Shown one piece after another: positions 5,382 to 6,686 of a DNA stretch of 6,686 bases (within the stretch, counting starts at the first letter, position 1; each line of letters opens with the position of its first letter). Origin of the DNA: JBKECA01 sp047973435. GTDB lineage: Bacteria; Planctomycetota; Planctomycetia; Planctomycetales; Planctomycetaceae. Under the pieces are notes generated by a model that saw only the letters and a program-made list of their open reading frames with translations, made no database searches and was not told where the DNA came from. A program made the position numbers and the translations under genes. The stretch is from assembly GCA_047973435.1 (NCBI GenBank), contig JBKECA010000148.1, forward strand, positions 1-6,686, in the 5' to 3' direction.

Positions 5382-5623
5382 TAGACCTCGTAAACCTTGA
5401 TGCGGGGCTTAAACCGGCGACTGCGACAGGGGTTGCTCCACCAGTCCCAGAACTGATCCTCGATCTCATCGAGAATCAGGTCACAGACTTCATCGGGCGA
5501 GCAGGCTTCGCCCGTTTCTTCCGGGGTGGTGATCTTGAACAGGAAGTCGTATTCGAATCCGAATTCATCGGGGTCGACCTCGTCGCCTTCCTCGAACTCT
5601 GCGAGCGGGACAATGCTGGACAT
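5378..5623 (-). CDS. Acidic 81-aa protein, unknown function
   Basis: I do not recognise this protein. Its first 60 residues hold 21 Asp or Glu and almost no Lys or Arg (for example FEEGDEVDPDEFGFEYDF), followed by a tryptophan cluster (FWDWW, 58-62) and a basic end (RSRRFKPRIKVYEVY). The start is ATG 5621-5623, which lies inside the rusA reading frame. No clear Shine-Dalgarno precedes it, so translation may depend on ribosomes coming from rusA. The stop overlaps the helicase TTG by 4 bases. Codons in this frame end mostly in G or C, which favours this frame over the rusA tail as the selected one. It might be a DNA-mimic or a partner of the neighbouring helicase or RusA, but only its charge and position suggest this. 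Confidence 0.7.
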   Translation of the reverse strand: MSSIVPLAEFEEGDEVDPDEFGFEYDFLFKITTPEETGEACSPDEVCDLILDEIEDQFWDWWSNPCRSRRFKPRIKVYEVY

Positions 5624-6021
5624 GATTGGTTGTCTTTGTGATCGGGGATGTACGGAGCGATCTGAATCTCGGCACGGGGCTCGGTGGACTTGTCATGCAT
5701 CTCGACGACGCCTTTCTTGATCTGGCTGTCGTCAGCGAAGACGCCGGCGTGTTGACACTCATCCCACAACGCCTTGTGGTAGTTGTCCCAATCGCGGCGG
5801 CGGCGATCGGGGGGATAGAGATCGAGTTGAACTTCAAGTGGGCCAGAAAGAGGCTGGCCGACCCGCCCCGCGAGGAGTGCGCACACCTGACGGCGATACT
5901 CACGACCTTCGCGGCTGAGGAGCGTGCGATAGCCAACATGCCGGTCATACCGGTTGACGCTCGGCGTCCGTCGAGGACGGTTTGAATCGCCACGGGGTTT
6001 TCTTTGTGCGGAAGCCTTCAT
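5476..6021 (-). CDS. rusA: RusA-like Holliday junction resolvase with odd N- and C-terminal regions
   Basis: Residues about 20-122 match RusA, a dimeric endonuclease that cuts Holliday junctions symmetrically. PSVNRYDRH (20-28), REGREYRRQV (37-46) and PPDRRRRDWDNYHKALWDECQHAG (70-93) are diagnostic, and D77, D79, K83 and D98 stand at the same spacing as E. coli D70, D72, K76 and D91. The start ATG 6019-6021 has only a weak Shine-Dalgarno; the frame stays open to TTG 6067-6069, which is no better. Residues 1-19 are basic and do not resemble the usual first beta-strand (ITLPWPP-like). A fitting LQFVLPPP lies upstream in another frame. The frame continues past the usual RusA end (about residue 130) for some 50 Ser/Arg-rich residues that overlap the next gene by 148 bases. 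The core call is firm; the ends may reflect a frameshift or natural overlap. Confidence 0.84.
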   Translation of the reverse strand: MKASAQRKPRGDSNRPRRTPSVNRYDRHVGYRTLLSREGREYRRQVCALLAGRVGQPLSGPLEVQLDLYPPDRRRRDWDNYHKALWDECQHAGVFADDSQIKKGVVEMHDKSTEPRAEIQIAPYIPDHKDNQSCPALSRSQSSRKATRSTPMNSDSNTTSCSRSPPRKKRAKPARPMKSVT

Positions 6022-6115
6022 CAAGATGGGAGCGTTCAGAACAAACCGCCCGTGGCGGCGGCAGCACAAACTGAAGCATGGCTACCGCATCTGTCGCACT
6101 GTGAGTCAAGGACAT
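5945..6115 (-). CDS. 56-aa open frame overlapping the rusA 5' end, possibly displaced rusA start
   Basis: ATG 6113-6115 follows the DUF669 stop by 23 bases and has a good Shine-Dalgarno (GGGGA, 7 bases upstream), better than any rusA start in its own frame. The product begins MSLTHSATDAVAMLQFVLPPP and stops at 5945 without a recognised domain. The LQFVLPPP segment (14-21) resembles the first beta-strand of RusA, whose next motif (PSVNRY) follows about 86 bases later in the +1 frame. It may be an independent small gene, a remnant left after an insertion or frameshift in rusA, or the start of a rusA product made by frameshifting. I favour the broken or displaced rusA start, without certainty. 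Confidence 0.35.
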   Translation of the reverse strand: MSLTHSATDAVAMLQFVLPPPRAVCSERSHLDEGFRTKKTPWRFKPSSTDAERQPV

Positions 6116-6138
6116 AGCGATGTCCCCAGTCGACAGCG

Positions 6139-6618
6139 TCACGCCCGTTTCCACGGCGGCGTGGATGAAGTGGCTGCGGTCTTGGCCGGAGCCGGAGAGG
6201 ATGCGGGCACTGCGGCCACGGCATCACGCTTCTTGTAACTCTTGATGACGTTCGTCAGTTCTTCCGTATCGTCCCGCTTGCGGCAGGCGACCTTGGCGAC
6301 CAACGGCAGGTCGTGCAGTTCGCAGGAGTCTGTCGGCTGAAGAACACCCACTGCGCGGCAGATCGCCGACAACGTCCCCTTGGCAATCTTGACCGTGGTT
6401 TCGTTGGCGTTGTTCAGATTGAGCCGGTCCCAGAGTTTCCGTCCCTGGTACGGTCCCTCGATCACCTGCAGTTCGAGTTCGAGATACGCCCCGTCACCCG
6501 CTTTCGTCGGTTTCATCTCCGACGTCGTGATGATGCAGAGGTAATCCCCGTTCGGGATCGGATCGAACGAGTCGTTCGGTTCCACGGTCTGGGCGTCGAA
6601 GCCACGAAGATCAGCCAT
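6139..6618 (-). CDS. DUF669 family phage protein (likely single-strand DNA-associated accessory)
   Basis: The 159-aa product matches DUF669. The N-terminus has FDPIPNGDYLCIITTSEMKP (18-37), followed by LELELQVIEGPYQGRKLWDR (46-65), LNLNN (66-70) and the helix ETTVKIAKGTLSAICRAVGV (73-92). This family occurs almost only in phage replication and recombination modules, next to helicases, nucleases and resolvases; an OB-like, single-strand-binding accessory role is suspected but not proven. Residues 135-152 are an Ala/Pro/Ser linker ending in PPWKRA, so the tail is not of the acidic SSB type. The start is ATG 6616-6618 with AAGGA 7 bases upstream. It is the first complete gene of the cassette in this window, and the DUF669, rusA, helicase order supports the module assignment. 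Confidence 0.86.
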   Translation of the reverse strand: MADLRGFDAQTVEPNDSFDPIPNGDYLCIITTSEMKPTKAGDGAYLELELQVIEGPYQGRKLWDRLNLNNANETTVKIAKGTLSAICRAVGVLQPTDSCELHDLPLVAKVACRKRDDTEELTNVIKSYKKRDAVAAVPASSPAPAKTAATSSTPPWKRA

Positions 6619-6652
6619 TTGAAGATCCTTGAGTTTGAGGTTGGAAGTTCTG

Positions 6653-6686
6653 TCAGAGCGCAGCGGTGGCGAGGTTCAACAACGGG
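6653..6686 (-). CDS. Possible C-terminal end of an upstream gene, partial
   Basis: One minus-strand frame entering at the right edge reads PLLNLATAAL and stops at TGA 6653-6655. That leaves 34 bases before the DUF669 start, a normal spacing in this operon. Another frame reads through into the DUF669 gene, so the choice is not forced. Eleven codons are too few for a family call; phage DUF669 genes are often preceded by an ATPase or nuclease gene. Confidence 0.3.
   Translation of the reverse strand, partial: PLLNLATAAL

Noticed and set aside
1..6686. tRNA genes, CRISPR arrays, insertion sequences, attachment sites, sigma70-type promoters
   Set aside because: No cloverleaf, spaced direct repeats, transposase, terminal inverted repeats or convincing -35/-10 pair was seen; gaps between genes are too short to hold most of these.

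Overview
The window is a compact, GC-rich gene cassette in which every supportable gene is read leftward, on the minus strand. Genes are separated by 3 to about 65 bases or overlap, and there is no convincing gene on the plus strand. The content (DUF669 protein, RusA-type resolvase, SF2 helicase with a zinc ribbon, metallophosphoesterase, DUF4406-type protein, MazZ-like dATP/dGTP diphosphohydrolase, primase-polymerase, several small unknown proteins) is that of a DNA replication, recombination and nucleotide-metabolism module of a tailed phage or prophage. The host cannot be named from the sequence; strong G/C at third codon positions and frequent TTG starts point to a GC-rich bacterium. No integrase, structural, lysis, tRNA, CRISPR or insertion-sequence feature is visible.

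Layout in the direction of transcription (right to left). A possible gene end (6653-6686) precedes a DUF669 protein (6139-6618). Next come a 56-codon open frame (5945-6115), a RusA-like Holliday junction resolvase (5476-6021), an acidic 81-aa protein overlapping the rusA 3' end (5378-5623), and a 562-aa SF2 helicase (3693-5381) whose last residues resemble the C-terminal tip of bacterial SSB. These are the recombination and strand-processing genes. The middle holds three small uncharacterised proteins (3301-3675, 2982-3236, 2632-2931), the last with a zinc knuckle and a strong hairpin directly before its start. The left part holds a metallophosphoesterase (1948-2628), a 129-aa unknown (1529-1918), a DUF4406-like protein (1177-1590), a 36-aa cysteine-rich mini-protein (1055-1165), a MazZ/DUF5664-type nucleotide hydrolase (471-1055) and the N-terminal half of an archaeo-eukaryotic primase-polymerase that runs off the left edge (1-451).

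How they may work together (inference): the DUF669 protein probably supports the helicase on single strands, the helicase remodels DNA, RusA resolves junctions, PrimPol starts or extends DNA synthesis, and the MazZ-like and DUF4406-like proteins adjust the nucleotide pool. The most unusual points are the SSB-like tail on the helicase, the apparently displaced N-terminus of RusA, the rusA/acidic-ORF overprint, the cysteine-rich mini-gene, and the PrimPol plus MazZ-like pairing, which also occurs in phages with 2-aminoadenine DNA but does not prove such a genome here.
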